Shown: piece by piece, positions 9,276 through 18,380 of the stretch
How the letters are laid out: every line of letters begins with the position of its first letter
Position numbering within the stretch: position 1 is the stretch's first letter
Assembly (NCBI RefSeq): GCF_012396015.1
Contig: NZ_JAAXOQ010000030.1
Location: forward strand, 1-46,329
From: Tsukamurella spumae
GTDB taxonomy: Bacteria; Actinomycetota; Actinomycetes; Mycobacteriales; Mycobacteriaceae
DNA: 46,329 nucleotides
Reading direction: 5' to 3'
The notes under the pieces: model-generated
Database searches by the model: none
The model's input: only the letters and a program-made list of their open reading frames with translations
What the model was told of the DNA's origin: nothing
Translations under genes and position numbers: made by a program

Positions 9276-10037
9276 ATGGCACAGGACAAGGCAGCCGCCG
9301 ACAAGCTCAAGGCGCAGAAGGCCGAGGCGAAGCGCGCCCGCAAGGAGAAGTCCCGGGCGAGCCGCAAGCAGATGTGGCAGGCGTTCCAGATGCAGCGCAA
9401 GGAGGACAAGGCGCTGCTGCCGATCATGATCGGCGTGTTCGTCGGCGCGATCGCGCTGTCGCTGGTCATCGGCTTCCTCATCAAGCCCTGGTGGATGTTC
9501 CTGATCCTCGGCGTCCTGCTGGGCGCGCTGGGCGCGTTCATCGTCTTCACCCGTCGCCTCGAGCGCAATGTCTACAGCAAGAACGAGGGCCAGGTGGGCG
9601 CCGCGGGCTGGGCGTTGGAGAACATGCGCGGGTCGTGGCGCGTCACGCAGGCCGTGGCCCGCACCACCCACGCCGATGCCGTGCACCGCGTCGTCGGCAA
9701 GCCGGGCGTGATCCTGGTGGCCGAGGGCAACGAGGGGCGGGTCAAGGGCCTACTCGCGCAGGAGAAGAAGAAGACGGCGCGCGTCGTCGGCCAGACCCCG
9801 ATCTACGAGTTCGTGGTCGGCTCCGAGGAGAACCAGGTCCCCCTCCGCAAGCTGCAGCGCGCGCTGAACAAGCTGCCGTCGAACATCAGCGGCAAGAAGA
9901 TCGACGAGTTGGAGGGTCGCCTCGCTGCCCTGTCCAACCGGGGCGGCGGCGCACAGATGCCCCGCGGCCCGATGCCGCAGGGCGCCAAGATGCGCAGCGT
10001 GCAGCGCACCGTCCGGCGCAAGACCGGCTCGAACTGA
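9276..10037 (+). CDS. DUF4191 membrane protein (Rv2219-like)
   Basis: 253-residue integral membrane protein matching the DUF4191 family by layout and by its place just after lipA. A Lys/Arg/Glu-rich N-terminus of ~45 residues is followed by two adjacent membrane helices (LLPIMIGVFVGAIALSLVIG and WWMFLILGVLLGALGAFIVF, residues ~47-87), then a cytoplasmic domain of ~160 residues containing KPGVILVAEGNEGRVKGLL and a basic tail. It has no known enzymatic activity. The gene ends 53 bp from the convergent RDD gene. Confidence 0.88.
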   Translation: MAQDKAAADKLKAQKAEAKRARKEKSRASRKQMWQAFQMQRKEDKALLPIMIGVFVGAIALSLVIGFLIKPWWMFLILGVLLGALGAFIVFTRRLERNVYSKNEGQVGAAGWALENMRGSWRVTQAVARTTHADAVHRVVGKPGVILVAEGNEGRVKGLLAQEKKKTARVVGQTPIYEFVVGSEENQVPLRKLQRALNKLPSNISGKKIDELEGRLAALSNRGGGAQMPRGPMPQGAKMRSVQRTVRRKTGSN

Positions 10038-10046
10038 TCACGCCTC

Positions 10047-10070
10047 CGGGGCCCGCACCTGCGGGCCCCG
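10047..10070. terminator. Hairpin between convergent DUF4191 and RDD genes
   Basis: CGGGGCCCGC and GCGGGCCCCG form a perfect 10-bp stem with the loop ACCT. It lies between two convergent stops and could serve both strands. No T-run follows. Confidence 0.65.
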
Positions 10071-10089
10071 AGTGCTGTCCGGACCGGCG

Positions 10090-10572
10090 CTACCGGGACC
10101 GGACGACGACGGTGCCGGTGGCCCGGTCCTGCATGCCGCGCCCGTCCACGTCCTGGATGAGCGGCGGCACGATGAACAGGATCAGCAGGTTCCGGGCGAG
10201 GGCCCGGACGATGCCGACCCGCATCTGCGGGTTCTCGATGCGCGCCACCCGCAGGCCGGCGAAGTACTGGCCGGGCGTGAAGCCGAACAGCGTCACCGAC
10301 AGCACGCCGACGACGAACCAGATGCCGAGCGCCAGCGTGTCGTAGGACGTCGGCTCCCCCGCGAACACCTTGTTCGGGCCGACCACCGCGACCGCGATCA
10401 GCGCGGACGGCACCCAATCGAGGAACAGTCCGAGCACGCGGCGACCGGCACCCGCGACCGAGCCGGCACCGTCGCGCGGGAGCCCCAGCTGCTGGCCCCG
10501 GTAGTCACCGTGGGCGCCCTCCGGCAGTGCCGCAGAGGCTCCGGAGAGCCATGATCCCGTTTCTCGACGCAT
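10090..10572 (-). CDS. RDD-family membrane protein
   Basis: 160-residue RDD-family protein, corresponding by position to Rv2219A. Three hydrophobic segments are visible (WVPSALIAVAVVG, LALGIWFVVGVLSVTLFGF and LARNLLILFIVPPLI). The first contains the family Asp-rich turn region and the middle is followed by TPGQYFAGLRVARIE, typical of RDD proteins. ATG at 10572 (MRRETGSW) is supported by TACCCT 7 nt upstream; longer in-frame starts to 10635 would run into the glnA1 regulatory region. The role is unknown; some RDD proteins have been proposed as transporters. It is divergent from glnA1. Confidence 0.85.
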   Translation of the reverse strand: MRRETGSWLSGASAALPEGAHGDYRGQQLGLPRDGAGSVAGAGRRVLGLFLDWVPSALIAVAVVGPNKVFAGEPTSYDTLALGIWFVVGVLSVTLFGFTPGQYFAGLRVARIENPQMRVGIVRALARNLLILFIVPPLIQDVDGRGMQDRATGTVVVRSR

Positions 10573-10579
10573 GCGACCC

Positions 10580-10585
10580 AGGGTA
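10580..10585 (-). promoter_or_regulatory. -10 of the RDD gene
   Basis: TACCCT on the minus strand, 7-nt spacer to ATG at 10572. Confidence 0.55.
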
Positions 10586-10628
10586 CGTGGGCGAGCTTTC
10601 CCACCGTGTTCCGGACAGGTCCCGATGT

Positions 10629-10666
10629 GTAACACCGTTGAAACATTGCGTTAGTTCCCGGGCAAC
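10629..10666 (+). promoter_or_regulatory. Tandem GlnR-like binding site upstream of glnA1
   Basis: The sequence reads GTAAC-N6-GAAAC-N6-TTAGT-N6-GCAAC. The known actinobacterial GlnR operator is gTnAC-n6-GaAAC repeated with n6 spacing. The first pair matches it fully; the second pair is degenerate (TTAGT, GCAAC) but has the exact spacing. GlnR is the main nitrogen regulator and controls glnA in relatives. Confidence 0.75.
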
Positions 10667-10691
10667 ACCTCGTCCATACCGTTCATTCTCG

Positions 10692-10697
10692 TAACCT
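10692..10697 (+). promoter_or_regulatory. Candidate -10 of glnA1
   Basis: TAACCT, about 63 bp before the glnA1 GTG, leaving a 5' leader of roughly 55-60 nt with a Shine-Dalgarno sequence. It lies 25 bp downstream of the GlnR-like site. No clear -35 is seen. Confidence 0.4.
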
Positions 10698-10760
10698 CGA
10701 TGGTGGTGGTCACGGTTCAGACCGTGTCGCACCACCGGACGACGAAGGAGCAAGTAACAG

Positions 10761-12194
10761 GTGTTCACTACCAAAGAGGAACTTCTCGACTACCTGAAGA
10801 AGGAAGACGTCGAGTACGTCGACATCCGCTTCTGCGACCTGCCCGGAACGATGCAGCACTTCAGCATCCCCGCCTCGGCATTCGACGAGAGCGTCTTCGA
10901 GGACGGCCTGGCGTTCGACGGATCGTCGATCCGCGGCTTCCAGTCGATCGACGAGTCCGACATGATGCTGCTGCCGGACGTCACGACCGCGCGGATCGAC
11001 CCGTTCCGCGCAGCGAAGACCCTGAACGTCTCGTTCTTCGTGCACGATCCGTTCACCCGCGAGGCCTACAGCCGCGACCCGCGCAACATCGCGCGCAAGG
11101 CCGAGGAGTACCTGCTCAGCACGGGTATCGCCGACACCTGCTTCTTCGGTGCCGAGGCCGAGTTCTACATCTTCGACTCGGTCTCGTACGACTCGTCGAT
11201 CAACGGCTCGTTCTACGAGGTCGATTCGATCTCCGGCTCCTGGAACACCGGCCGCCCGATCGAGGAGGACGGCTCGCCTAACCGCGGCTACAAGGTCAAG
11301 ACCAAGGGCGGCTACTTCCCCGTCGCGCCGTACGACCACTACGTGGACCTGCGCGACAAGATCTCGACCAACCTGCAGAACGCCGGCTTCACGCTCGAGC
11401 GCGGCCACCACGAGGTGGGCACCGGCGGCCAGGCCGAGATCAACTACAAGTTCGACACGCTGCTGCACGCGGCCGACGATGTCCAGCTGTTCAAGTACAT
11501 CGTGAAGAACACCGCGTGGCAGGAGGGCAAGACCGTCACGTTCATGCCGAAGCCGCTGTTCGGTGACAACGGCTCGGGCATGCACGCCCACCAGTCGCTG
11601 TGGAAGGACGGCAAGCCGCTGTTCTACGACGAGGCCGGCTACGGCGGCCTGTCGGACCTGGCGCGCTGGTACATCGGCGGCATCCTGCACCACGCCCCGT
11701 CGCTGCTCGCCTTCACCAACCCGACGATCAACTCGTACAAGCGCCTCGTGCCGGGCTACGAGGCCCCGATCAACCTGGTGTACAGCCAGCGCAACCGCTC
11801 GGCGTGCGTCCGCATCCCGATCACGGGCAACAACGCCAAGGCCAAGCGCATCGAGTTCCGCTGCCCCGACAGCTCGGGCAACCCGTACCTGGCCTTCGCC
11901 GCCATGATGATGGCGGGCCTGGACGGCATCAAGAACAAGATCGAGCCGCACGCCCCCGTCGACAAGGACCTCTACGAGCTGCCGCCCGAGGAGGCCAAGG
12001 GCATCCCGCAGGCCCCCACGCAGCTCGCGGACGTGATCGACCGTCTCGAGGAGGACCACGAGTACCTCACCGCCGGTGGCGTGTTCACCGAGGACCTCAT
12101 CGAGGAGTGGATCTCCTACAAGCGCGAGAACGAGATCGCGCCGGTGAACCTGCGTCCGCACCCCTACGAGTTCGAGCTCTACTACGACGTGTGA
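10761..12194 (+). CDS. glnA1: Glutamine synthetase type I (GSI-beta)
   Basis: 477-residue glutamine synthetase, which makes glutamine from glutamate, ammonia and ATP as a dodecamer. Seen are the beta-grasp start ([21 protein letters not shown]), [11 protein letters not shown], the Glu metal ligands in [12 protein letters not shown], the ATP-region [14 protein letters not shown], the [10 protein letters not shown] loop and the adenylylation tyrosine Y405 in [10 protein letters not shown], which marks a GSI-beta enzyme controlled by GlnE. GTG at 10761 follows AAGGAGC about 8-9 nt upstream. A GlnR-like tandem operator lies ~100 bp upstream. M. tuberculosis GlnA1 has 478 residues. A strong hairpin follows the gene. 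Confidence 0.98.
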   Translation: MFTTKEELLDYLKKEDVEYVDIRFCDLPGTMQHFSIPASAFDESVFEDGLAFDGSSIRGFQSIDESDMMLLPDVTTARIDPFRAAKTLNVSFFVHDPFTREAYSRDPRNIARKAEEYLLSTGIADTCFFGAEAEFYIFDSVSYDSSINGSFYEVDSISGSWNTGRPIEEDGSPNRGYKVKTKGGYFPVAPYDHYVDLRDKISTNLQNAGFTLERGHHEVGTGGQAEINYKFDTLLHAADDVQLFKYIVKNTAWQEGKTVTFMPKPLFGDNGSGMHAHQSLWKDGKPLFYDEAGYGGLSDLARWYIGGILHHAPSLLAFTNPTINSYKRLVPGYEAPINLVYSQRNRSACVRIPITGNNAKAKRIEFRCPDSSGNPYLAFAAMMMAGLDGIKNKIEPHAPVDKDLYELPPEEAKGIPQAPTQLADVIDRLEEDHEYLTAGGVFTEDLIEEWISYKRENEIAPVNLRPHPYEFELYYDV

Positions 12195-12217
12195 GTCGTA
12201 GCCCCGCACGACGATTC

Positions 12218-12247
12218 GAGCCCGCACCGGTTCTCCGGTGCGGGCTC
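12218..12247 (+). terminator. Strong hairpin terminator after glnA1
   Basis: A perfect 13-bp stem, GAGCCCGCACCGG with its complement, closed by the loop TTCT, 23 bp after the glnA1 stop. No T-run follows, as is common in high-GC actinobacteria. Confidence 0.7.
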
Positions 12248-12310
12248 GTCCCGTTGGTCGGTACCGGAAGGATCGACACCACGAACTTCCAGTACCCCCG
12301 CCGCAGACGG

Positions 12311-12316
12311 TAGGTT
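12311..12316 (+). promoter_or_regulatory. -10 of the first FKBP-like gene
   Basis: TAGGTT with a 6-nt spacer to ATG at 12323. Confidence 0.55.
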
Positions 12317-12322
12317 CGGGGG

Positions 12323-12868
12323 ATGCGCCCCTCCCGCCTGCTCCTCGCCGCGACCGCCGTCACCCTCGTCACCGGGACCCTCACGGCGTGCTCGTCGAAC
12401 GCCGCGGCGACGTGCCCGACCGCGGCGCCCAGCACCGCGAACGCGCCGGACTGGACCTACCAGGGGCAGACCGGTTCGATCGTCGTCACGGGCCCCTCCG
12501 ACAGCGCCTCCCCGCAGATCACCGTCGAGAAGCCCTTCGCCGTCGCGGAGACGCACGTCCAGGCCTTCAATCCGCCCGGCGACGGTGCCGTGGTCGGCGC
12601 CGGCGGGACCGTCTCGGTCTGCTATCTGGGCGTCAACGGCCGCACGGGCGAACGTTTCGACAGCACCTACGACCGCGGCAAGCCCGCGTCCTTCTCGCTC
12701 GACGGCGTGATCCCGGGCTTCCGGAAGGCCCTGACGGGACAGAAGGTGGGCAGCTCCATCGGGGTCGCCATCGCACCGGCCGACGGCTACCCCACCGGTC
12801 AGCCCTCGGCGGGCATCCTGCCGGGCGACACCCTGATCTTCGTCATCAAGATCCTGTCCGCGAAGTAG
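12323..12868 (+). CDS. FKBP-type peptidyl-prolyl isomerase-like lipoprotein (copy A)
   Basis: 181-residue exported protein. The N-terminus has a signal sequence with lipobox LTAC, so the mature protein should be lipidated at that Cys and sit on the outer face of the membrane. The C-terminal ~90 residues resemble an FKBP domain: VSVCYLGVNGRTGERFDSTYDRGKP, FSLDGVIPGFRKALTGQKVGSSI, DGYPTGQPSAGILPGDTLIFVIKIL. Several active-site positions of classical FKBPs appear present, but catalytic activity is unproven. A paralogue with the same layout (19823-20407) sits next to glnA2. The gene follows the glnA1 terminator and has its own leaderless-type promoter. Confidence 0.82.
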   Translation: MRPSRLLLAATAVTLVTGTLTACSSNAAATCPTAAPSTANAPDWTYQGQTGSIVVTGPSDSASPQITVEKPFAVAETHVQAFNPPGDGAVVGAGGTVSVCYLGVNGRTGERFDSTYDRGKPASFSLDGVIPGFRKALTGQKVGSSIGVAIAPADGYPTGQPSAGILPGDTLIFVIKILSAK

Positions 12869-12947
12869 GCCCGCAACCAGGGATTCACCCGATGTGCCGG
12901 ACCGGTCCGCACGGTAGGACTGGAGGCACACCGAACCTGGAGGCCTC

Positions 12948-13424
12948 ATGCGCGTACTGTCCGCCGTCGTCGGAGCCGTGGTGCTCCTCCCCCTCGCGGC
13001 GTTCGCCGTGATCCTGGCGGGTATCCGATTCCGGATCCGGCCCGTCCTCGACCTGGTCCGCCGCTTCAACCGGGACGTCACCAATCCACGCGCCGTGCAC
13101 GGCGCGCAGTCCCCGGACTCGACGCGGACCGTCGTGCGCCACCTGGGACGACGCAGCGGGAAGGCCTACGAGACGCCCGTCGACGCATTCGCCACCGACC
13201 GGGGCACCCTGCTCATCGCGCTGCCCTACGGCTCGGAGACGGACTGGGTCCGCAACATCCGCGCGGCGGGCACCGTCGAACTGGTGCGGCAGGGCGAGAC
13301 ACTGACGGCGAGCGAGCCCCGGACGGTCGCAACGGCGGACGTACTCAGCGAGATCCCGCCCGGCGCGCAGCGCACGCTGCGGCTGTTCGGCGTCGAGCAG
13401 TGCCTGGAGCTGCGGCTGCCCTGA
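12948..13424 (+). CDS. Deazaflavin-dependent nitroreductase family (DUF385)
   Basis: 158-residue protein with an N-terminal membrane-spanning segment (VVGAVVLLPLAAFAVILAGI) followed by the split-beta-barrel fold of the F420/DUF385 family: TVVRHLGRRSGKAYETPVDAF, GTLLIALPYGSETDWVRNIRAAGTVEL. The RRSGK and DWVRNI blocks are the typical cofactor-contact motifs of this family, to which the F420-dependent enzyme Ddn belongs. Its substrate is unknown. ATG at 12948 has GGAGG only 4 nt upstream. A candidate unlinked -10 (TAGGAC) lies about 30 bp upstream, so a short leader is possible. Confidence 0.8.
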   Translation: MRVLSAVVGAVVLLPLAAFAVILAGIRFRIRPVLDLVRRFNRDVTNPRAVHGAQSPDSTRTVVRHLGRRSGKAYETPVDAFATDRGTLLIALPYGSETDWVRNIRAAGTVELVRQGETLTASEPRTVATADVLSEIPPGAQRTLRLFGVEQCLELRLP

Positions 13425-13485
13425 TCCGGCAGCGCCACCGGTGGATTCGTCCGTTCGGGGGACTGTGCGGCGCATCGGCCGCACG

Positions 13486-13491
13486 TAACCT
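13486..13491 (+). promoter_or_regulatory. -10 of the Pro-rich membrane protein gene
   Basis: TAACCT with a 6-nt spacer to ATG at 13498. It supports that ATG as the true start although the ATG is out of frame with the downstream coding sequence. Confidence 0.5.
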
Positions 13492-13497
13492 GGGCGG

Positions 13498-14368
13498 ATG
13501 AACGCCCCCCGGCCCCCACTACGGCGCTCGTTCGTACGGCGGCCCTCCGCCCACCCGGCAGGCTCCGCCCGGTGGTGCGCCGCAGTACGGCTATCGCCCC
13601 GTTCCCGGCCCGGCTCCGCTCCCCGGCCCGGCTCCGCTCCCCGGCCCGGCTCCCGCGCCGGACCGCCGCGGCACCCCCACTGCGGTGATCGTCTCCTGCG
13701 CACTGGGTTTCGCGGCGCTCGCCGCCGTGGGCGGGTTCGTCCTGGGCCGGAGCACGGCACCGCGTTCCGCCGCGCCGATCGTGGCCGCGGAGCGGACCAC
13801 GTTGTCGCCGACGATCGCCGCGGTCCCCACGGGCGCGAGCACCTCGGTCACCCCCACCGGCGGAATCACGCTGACGGACAGCGCCTCCGACGCGCAGCCG
13901 CACCCGGTCCGCGATGGCACGGTGTACGGCCCGAGCGACCTGACGGCGATCACGGTGACGGCCAACGGGTCGCGCCTGGTCTCCACGATGACCTTCAAAC
14001 CCGGCACGAACATGGCGGCGATCTCCACCGAGATCGCGATCCGGACCGACCCGGACCGGTTGCGCGGCTGCGATTTCAGCGTCCTCGCCGACTCGGACTG
14101 GGCCCTGAGCTACGACATCGACGGAGCCGAGATCCTGTCGGCGCCCTCCACCTGCGACGGCAGGTGGACCAGTACGTCGATGTCGCTGGAGGCCTCGGTG
14201 TCGGGTACCACCCTCACCCTCAGTGCGCCCCTGTCGAGCCTGAATCTCAGCGCGGGGCAGCGGGTCACCGTGCGCGGGTGCGCCAGCACGCGGATCGATT
14301 CGACCTCGTCCACGTTCATCCAGGACTACGTGCCGGACGTGGCCTCGGGGGCCGTCGGAACGATCTGA
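13498..14368 (+). pseudogene. Pro/Gly/Tyr-rich single-pass membrane protein with apparent frameshift
   Basis: The coding frame containing the membrane segment and extracellular domain ends at 14368 and is open back to a TGA at 13499-13501, reading HYGARSYGGPPPTR, GGAPQYGYRP, then PGPAPL repeats and VIVSCALGFAALAAVGGFVL. This low-complexity N-terminus before a membrane helix is typical of actinobacterial membrane-anchored proteins, so translation should start upstream of it. The only well-placed start, ATG at 13498, is one frame off. Removing one C from the C6 run at 13505-13510 would join them as MNAPGPHYG and give a 289-residue protein. Otherwise a GTG at 13685 would give 227 residues and lose the Pro-rich region. 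The extracellular ~160 residues contain three Cys and are not recognised. Marked as a broken gene, but a sequencing error or slippage is equally possible. Confidence 0.6.
13604..13653 (+). repeat. 18-bp tandem repeat, about 2.8 copies
   Basis: Unit CCCGGCCCGGCTCCGCTC repeated at 13604, 13622 and (partly) 13640. In frame it encodes PGPAPL units in the Pro-rich N-terminus of the adjacent membrane protein. Confidence 0.8.
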
Positions 14369-14377
14369 GCCGGGCGC

Positions 14378-15316
14378 TCAGCCGACCCGGGCGAGCAGCG
14401 CCAGGTGATCCGCGCCGGACACCTCGTGTGCCGTGACCTCGGCCGCGCCGAGCCCGCGCAGGAGCACGTGATCGATCCCCACCAGCGGCGGATAGGCCTT
14501 GTCCGTGGGATAGGTGGGGAGCCATCCCGCGCCGGCCAGTTGCCCCGCGTCGCGGTAGCCGCCGGCGAGCAGGCGACGGAACTGCACGTGGTCGTAGGTG
14601 GCGTTGTAGTCGCCCAGGGCGATCACCGGTCGCGGCTCGGGGACACCGTGCAGCAGCGCCCCGATCTTCGACAGCTCATCGGCCCAGTCCGAGGGTTCCA
14701 GCGGCGGCACCGGGTGCACCGCGAACAACTGGACGTCACCTCTGCCGGGCACCGCCGCGACCGCCGTGAGCGCGGCGAGCGCGAAGCCGGGGACCGTCGC
14801 CGTGCTCGAGAGCGGATGGCGGCTGTAGAGCCCGGTGCCGTAGGCGAGCCGGTCCGGGTGCACGAAGGAGTACGGGAGGTCGGCCGCGATGGTGCTCCCG
14901 GCGATCCGCTGCGCCGCCTCGGGCGTGAGCTCCTCGACGGCCAGGAAGTCGACACTGTTCTCGCGCACCAGCTTCGCCAGCTGGCCCGCGTCCCCGCCGC
15001 CCAATTGAATGTTGGACGTGAGCACCGTCAGCGTCTTCCCGCTCGGGGCGGCCTCGCCGCGCCAGAGCGGCGCCTGGACCCCGATCGCGGACACCGCCAC
15101 GGCGATCGCGACCGCCAGCCGGATGAACGCCCCCGCGTACAGCAGGCACACCACTGCCAGCGCCACGGTCGCCGCCAGGAGCACGGGCACCATCGCCGCG
15201 GCGGCCACCGTGACCTTCTGCGCTCCGGGCCAGTAGTGCAGTCCGATGGTCGCGAGCGCGGCGAGCAGCGCCACGGTGCCCACGATGCCCGCCACCGGCC
15301 GGATGAAGATCCTCAT
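14378..15316 (-). CDS. Membrane-anchored endonuclease/exonuclease/phosphatase (EEP) family protein
   Basis: 312-residue protein. The first ~95 residues contain three hydrophobic segments (IVGTVALLAALATIGLHYW, AAAMVPVLLAATVALAVVCLLYA, FIRLAVAIAVAVSAIGV). The rest is an EEP domain with the family metal and catalytic residues: LTSNIQLGG (Asn), LAVEELTPEA (Glu), VALGDYNATYDH (Asp/Asn), GIDHVLLRG (Asp-His) and SGADHLALLARV (terminal Asp-His). EEP enzymes hydrolyse phosphodiester or phosphoester bonds; whether this one acts on lipids, nucleic acid or sugar phosphates is unclear. The domain probably faces outward. ATG at 15316 is supported by CAGACT 6 nt upstream. It follows glnE, whose gene starts 3 kb upstream on the same strand. 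Confidence 0.85.
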   Translation of the reverse strand: MRIFIRPVAGIVGTVALLAALATIGLHYWPGAQKVTVAAAAMVPVLLAATVALAVVCLLYAGAFIRLAVAIAVAVSAIGVQAPLWRGEAAPSGKTLTVLTSNIQLGGGDAGQLAKLVRENSVDFLAVEELTPEAAQRIAGSTIAADLPYSFVHPDRLAYGTGLYSRHPLSSTATVPGFALAALTAVAAVPGRGDVQLFAVHPVPPLEPSDWADELSKIGALLHGVPEPRPVIALGDYNATYDHVQFRRLLAGGYRDAGQLAGAGWLPTYPTDKAYPPLVGIDHVLLRGLGAAEVTAHEVSGADHLALLARVG

Positions 15317-15322
15317 GCCGAC

Positions 15323-15328
15323 AGTCTG
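15323..15328 (-). promoter_or_regulatory. -10 of the EEP gene
   Basis: CAGACT on the minus strand with a 6-nt spacer to ATG at 15316. The first base departs from TANNNT. Confidence 0.45.
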
Positions 15329-15340
15329 CCGGGCGAACCG

Positions 15341-18300
15341 CTATTCGCCCCAGAACACCCGGTCGACGACGGCCCGGGCGCGCCGCGTGGTGCGCAGGTA
15401 GTCCTCCAGGAAGTCCAGCGCGGGACCCCGCCAACCGGCCACGAAGGCGACGTTCGCGAGGACCGCGCCCGGTCCGGGCAGCTGGTCGACCGGCTTGCCG
15501 CGCACCAGGAACAGGGCGTTGCGGGAGCGGGTCGCGGTGAGCCACGCGTCGCGGAGCAGTTCCACGTCGCTCTCCGGCTCCAGCTCCGCCGCCCCGATGA
15601 CGTCCAAGGACTCCAGGGTGGACGTGTTCTTCAGCGCGGGCACGGCGCTCGCGTGCCGCAACTGCTCGAGCTGCACCGTCCACTCCACGTCGGAGAGCCC
15701 GCCGCGACCGAGTTTGGTGTGGGTGGCGGGATCGGCGCCGCGGGGCAGCCGCTCGGAGTCGACGCGCGCCTTGATGCGGCGCAGCTCGTTCACCGTCGCC
15801 GCCGAGACGCCGCCGTCCGGGTAACGCACCTCGTCGACCATGTGCAGGAACTCGAGCGCGAGCCCCTCGTCGCCCGCGACGTGGGTGGCGCGCAGCAGCG
15901 CCTGCACCTCCCAGGGCTGCGCCCATTCGTGGTAGTAGGCGCGATACGCCGCCAGGGTGCGCACGACCGGCCCGTTGCGGCCCTCGGGGCGCAGCCCGGT
16001 GTCGACCTCCAGGCCCGGGTCCACCGACGGTGCACCGAGCCGCTTACGCACCGCGTCGGCGACGAGGTTCGCCCAGCGCACGGCGTCGGACTCCTCGTAC
16101 CCCTCGTTGGGCACGCAGACGAACAGGACGTCGGCGTCCGAGCCGTAGCCGATCTCGTGCCCGCCGAGCCGCCCCATGCCGATCACCGCGAGCCGGGCGG
16201 GCGCGCCGGGCTTGTAATCGCTTCTGCTGGATTCCCGTTCGACGACCGAGGTCGCGATCTCCGACACCAGTGCCGCGTCGAGCGCCGCGCCCCACACCGA
16301 GGACAGCGCGGTGCAGACCTCGGGCACCGTCATCATCCCGAGGATGTCGGCGGACGCGATGCGCGCGATCTCGCTGCGGCGCATGGCGCGGGCCACCGCG
16401 ATGGCCCGGTCCCGGTGGTGCGCACGGCTGACCGCCGCGAGCATGCCGTTGTAGACCTCGTGCGGGGAGGTCTCCGTGAGCTTGGGTCCGGCGGCGCCGT
16501 CGGCGTAGAGGCGGATCACCTCGGGCGAGCGCCCCAGCAGCTCGGCGACGAAGGTCGAGGAGCCCAGCACCGTCATCAAGCGCTGCGCCACGACGGACTC
16601 GTCGCGCAGCACTCGCAGGTACCACTCCACATCGCGCAGGTCCTCGGACAGCTTGCGGTAGTTCAGCAGGCCGGCGTCGGGGTTCGGTGTCTCGCTGAGC
16701 CATTCGAGGAGCGTGGGCAGCAGGATGGTCTGGATGCGGCCCCGGCGCGACGAGTCGGCCATCGCCTTGAGATGCGCCAGGGCGTGCTGCGGCTGGTGGA
16801 AGCCGAGGGCCCCGAGTCGCGCGATGATCGCGTCGTCGGACAGGCTCACCGCATCGGCGTCGAGATCGGCGATGGAGTCGAGCAGCGGCCGGTAGAACAG
16901 CTTCGTGTGCAGCCTTCGCACCCGCGCCGACTGCCGCTTGAGTTCGGCCCGCAGCACCCCCGCGGCGTCGCGGTCGCCATCGGGCCGGATGTGCGCGGCC
17001 CGGGCCAACCAGCGCCAGGCCTCCTCGTGATCCTGCGGCGGCAGCAGGTGCGTGCGCTCCATGCGGCGCAGCTGCAGCCGGTGCTCGAGGCGGCGGAGGA
17101 ACTCGTACGAGGCGGTGAAGTTGGCCCCGTCCTCGCGGCCCACGTAGCCGCCCGTCGTCAGGGCCTCCAGGGCGTCGACGGTGCTGCGCTCCCGCAGGGT
17201 CTCGTCGGTGCGGCCGTGCACCAGCTGGAGGAGCTGGACGGCGAACTCGACATCGCGGAGGCCGCCGCGGCCCAGCTTGAGTTCGCGCTCGCGCAGGTCG
17301 GGAGCGATGTTCTCCTCGACGCGGCGACGCATCTCCTGCACGTCCTGCACGAAGTCCTCGCGCTCGGACGCCTCCCACACCATGGGGCTGAGCGCCGCGA
17401 GGTAGTCGTGACCGAGCTGCATGTCGCCGGTCTGCGGCCGAGCCTTGAGCAGCGCCTGGAACTCCCAGGTCTTGGCCCACCGCTTGTAGTACGCCACATG
17501 CGAATCCAGGGTGCGGGTGAGGCTGCCGGCCTTGCCCTCGGGGCGCAGGGCCGCGTCCACGTCGAAGAAGGCGGCGGAGCCGATCCGCATCATCTCCCCC
17601 GCCAGCCGCGCGGACGGACCGTCGGCCGGCTCGGCCACGAAGATCACGTCCACGTCGGAGACGTAGTTCAGTTCTCGCGCACCGCATTTGCCCATCGCGA
17701 CCACGGCGAGCCGACCCTCCGGATCGGCGTCGGGGAACACCGTCGCCACGGCGACCGACAGGGCGGCCGTCAACGCCGCGTCCGCGAGGTCGGCGAGGTG
17801 CGCACCCACGACCGGGAAGGGCAGCGTGGGCTCGTTCTCCACCAGCTCGGCGAGGTCGCGCGCGGCCAGCACCATCGCGAGGTCGCGGTAGCCGTCCCGC
17901 AGCCGCGCGATCGCCTCGCCGCCGGTGACGGCGGCGCGATACAGGAGGTCGTCGTCGCGCCGCCCCGGCACCTTCACGGCGTCGACGGTGGCGAGCATCG
18001 CCGTGATCAGGTCGTCCCGCGATTTCAGCGGCGCCGTGTCCTGCAGCAGCCGCCAGGATCCCGGGTGGCTGATCAGGTGATCGCCCAACGCGTCCGAGGC
18101 GCCGAGCAACCCGAACAGGCGGCCGCGGAAGGTGGTGTCGGAGCGGATCAGGCCGTCGATCTCGGCCCAGTCCTCGCCCGTCGTCTCCCGCAGCCGCACC
18201 AGGGCGCGCAGCGTCCAGTCCGGATCGGCGGCACGCGAGAGCGCCCACAGCACGTCGGAACAGGCTGTGTCGGCCCATTTCAGGAGTTCGAGGTTCGACT

Positions 18301-18370
18301 CCGCTGCGGGGTCCAGCAGGCCGAGCCTGCCCGCACTCGGACGGCGGACCTCACGACTGGTCGGCGGCAC
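15341..18370 (-). CDS. glnE: Bifunctional glutamine synthetase adenylyltransferase/deadenylase
   Basis: 1009-residue GlnE, which adenylylates and deadenylylates a tyrosine of GlnA1 (Y405 here) to switch its activity with nitrogen status. Two nucleotidyltransferase domains are visible: near residues 221-250 ([20 protein letters not shown]) and near 730-755 ([19 protein letters not shown]), each with the paired Asp metal ligands. By family knowledge the first is the deadenylylating and the second the adenylylating domain. The GTG start at 18370 lies 10 nt after the glnA2 stop, so glnA2-glnE form an operon, as in M. tuberculosis where glnE is essential. The length is slightly above the usual ~990. 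Confidence 0.97.
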   Translation of the reverse strand: MPPTSREVRRPSAGRLGLLDPAAESNLELLKWADTACSDVLWALSRAADPDWTLRALVRLRETTGEDWAEIDGLIRSDTTFRGRLFGLLGASDALGDHLISHPGSWRLLQDTAPLKSRDDLITAMLATVDAVKVPGRRDDDLLYRAAVTGGEAIARLRDGYRDLAMVLAARDLAELVENEPTLPFPVVGAHLADLADAALTAALSVAVATVFPDADPEGRLAVVAMGKCGARELNYVSDVDVIFVAEPADGPSARLAGEMMRIGSAAFFDVDAALRPEGKAGSLTRTLDSHVAYYKRWAKTWEFQALLKARPQTGDMQLGHDYLAALSPMVWEASEREDFVQDVQEMRRRVEENIAPDLRERELKLGRGGLRDVEFAVQLLQLVHGRTDETLRERSTVDALEALTTGGYVGREDGANFTASYEFLRRLEHRLQLRRMERTHLLPPQDHEEAWRWLARAAHIRPDGDRDAAGVLRAELKRQSARVRRLHTKLFYRPLLDSIADLDADAVSLSDDAIIARLGALGFHQPQHALAHLKAMADSSRRGRIQTILLPTLLEWLSETPNPDAGLLNYRKLSEDLRDVEWYLRVLRDESVVAQRLMTVLGSSTFVAELLGRSPEVIRLYADGAAGPKLTETSPHEVYNGMLAAVSRAHHRDRAIAVARAMRRSEIARIASADILGMMTVPEVCTALSSVWGAALDAALVSEIATSVVERESSRSDYKPGAPARLAVIGMGRLGGHEIGYGSDADVLFVCVPNEGYEESDAVRWANLVADAVRKRLGAPSVDPGLEVDTGLRPEGRNGPVVRTLAAYRAYYHEWAQPWEVQALLRATHVAGDEGLALEFLHMVDEVRYPDGGVSAATVNELRRIKARVDSERLPRGADPATHTKLGRGGLSDVEWTVQLEQLRHASAVPALKNTSTLESLDVIGAAELEPESDVELLRDAWLTATRSRNALFLVRGKPVDQLPGPGAVLANVAFVAGWRGPALDFLEDYLRTTRRARAVVDRVFWGE

Positions 18371-18380
18371 CGTCGGCCCC

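Noticed and set aside
13591-14028. Minus-strand frame with GSGAGPG repeats
   Set aside because: It is the reverse reading of the 18-bp tandem repeat in the Pro-rich gene and has no other coding signs.
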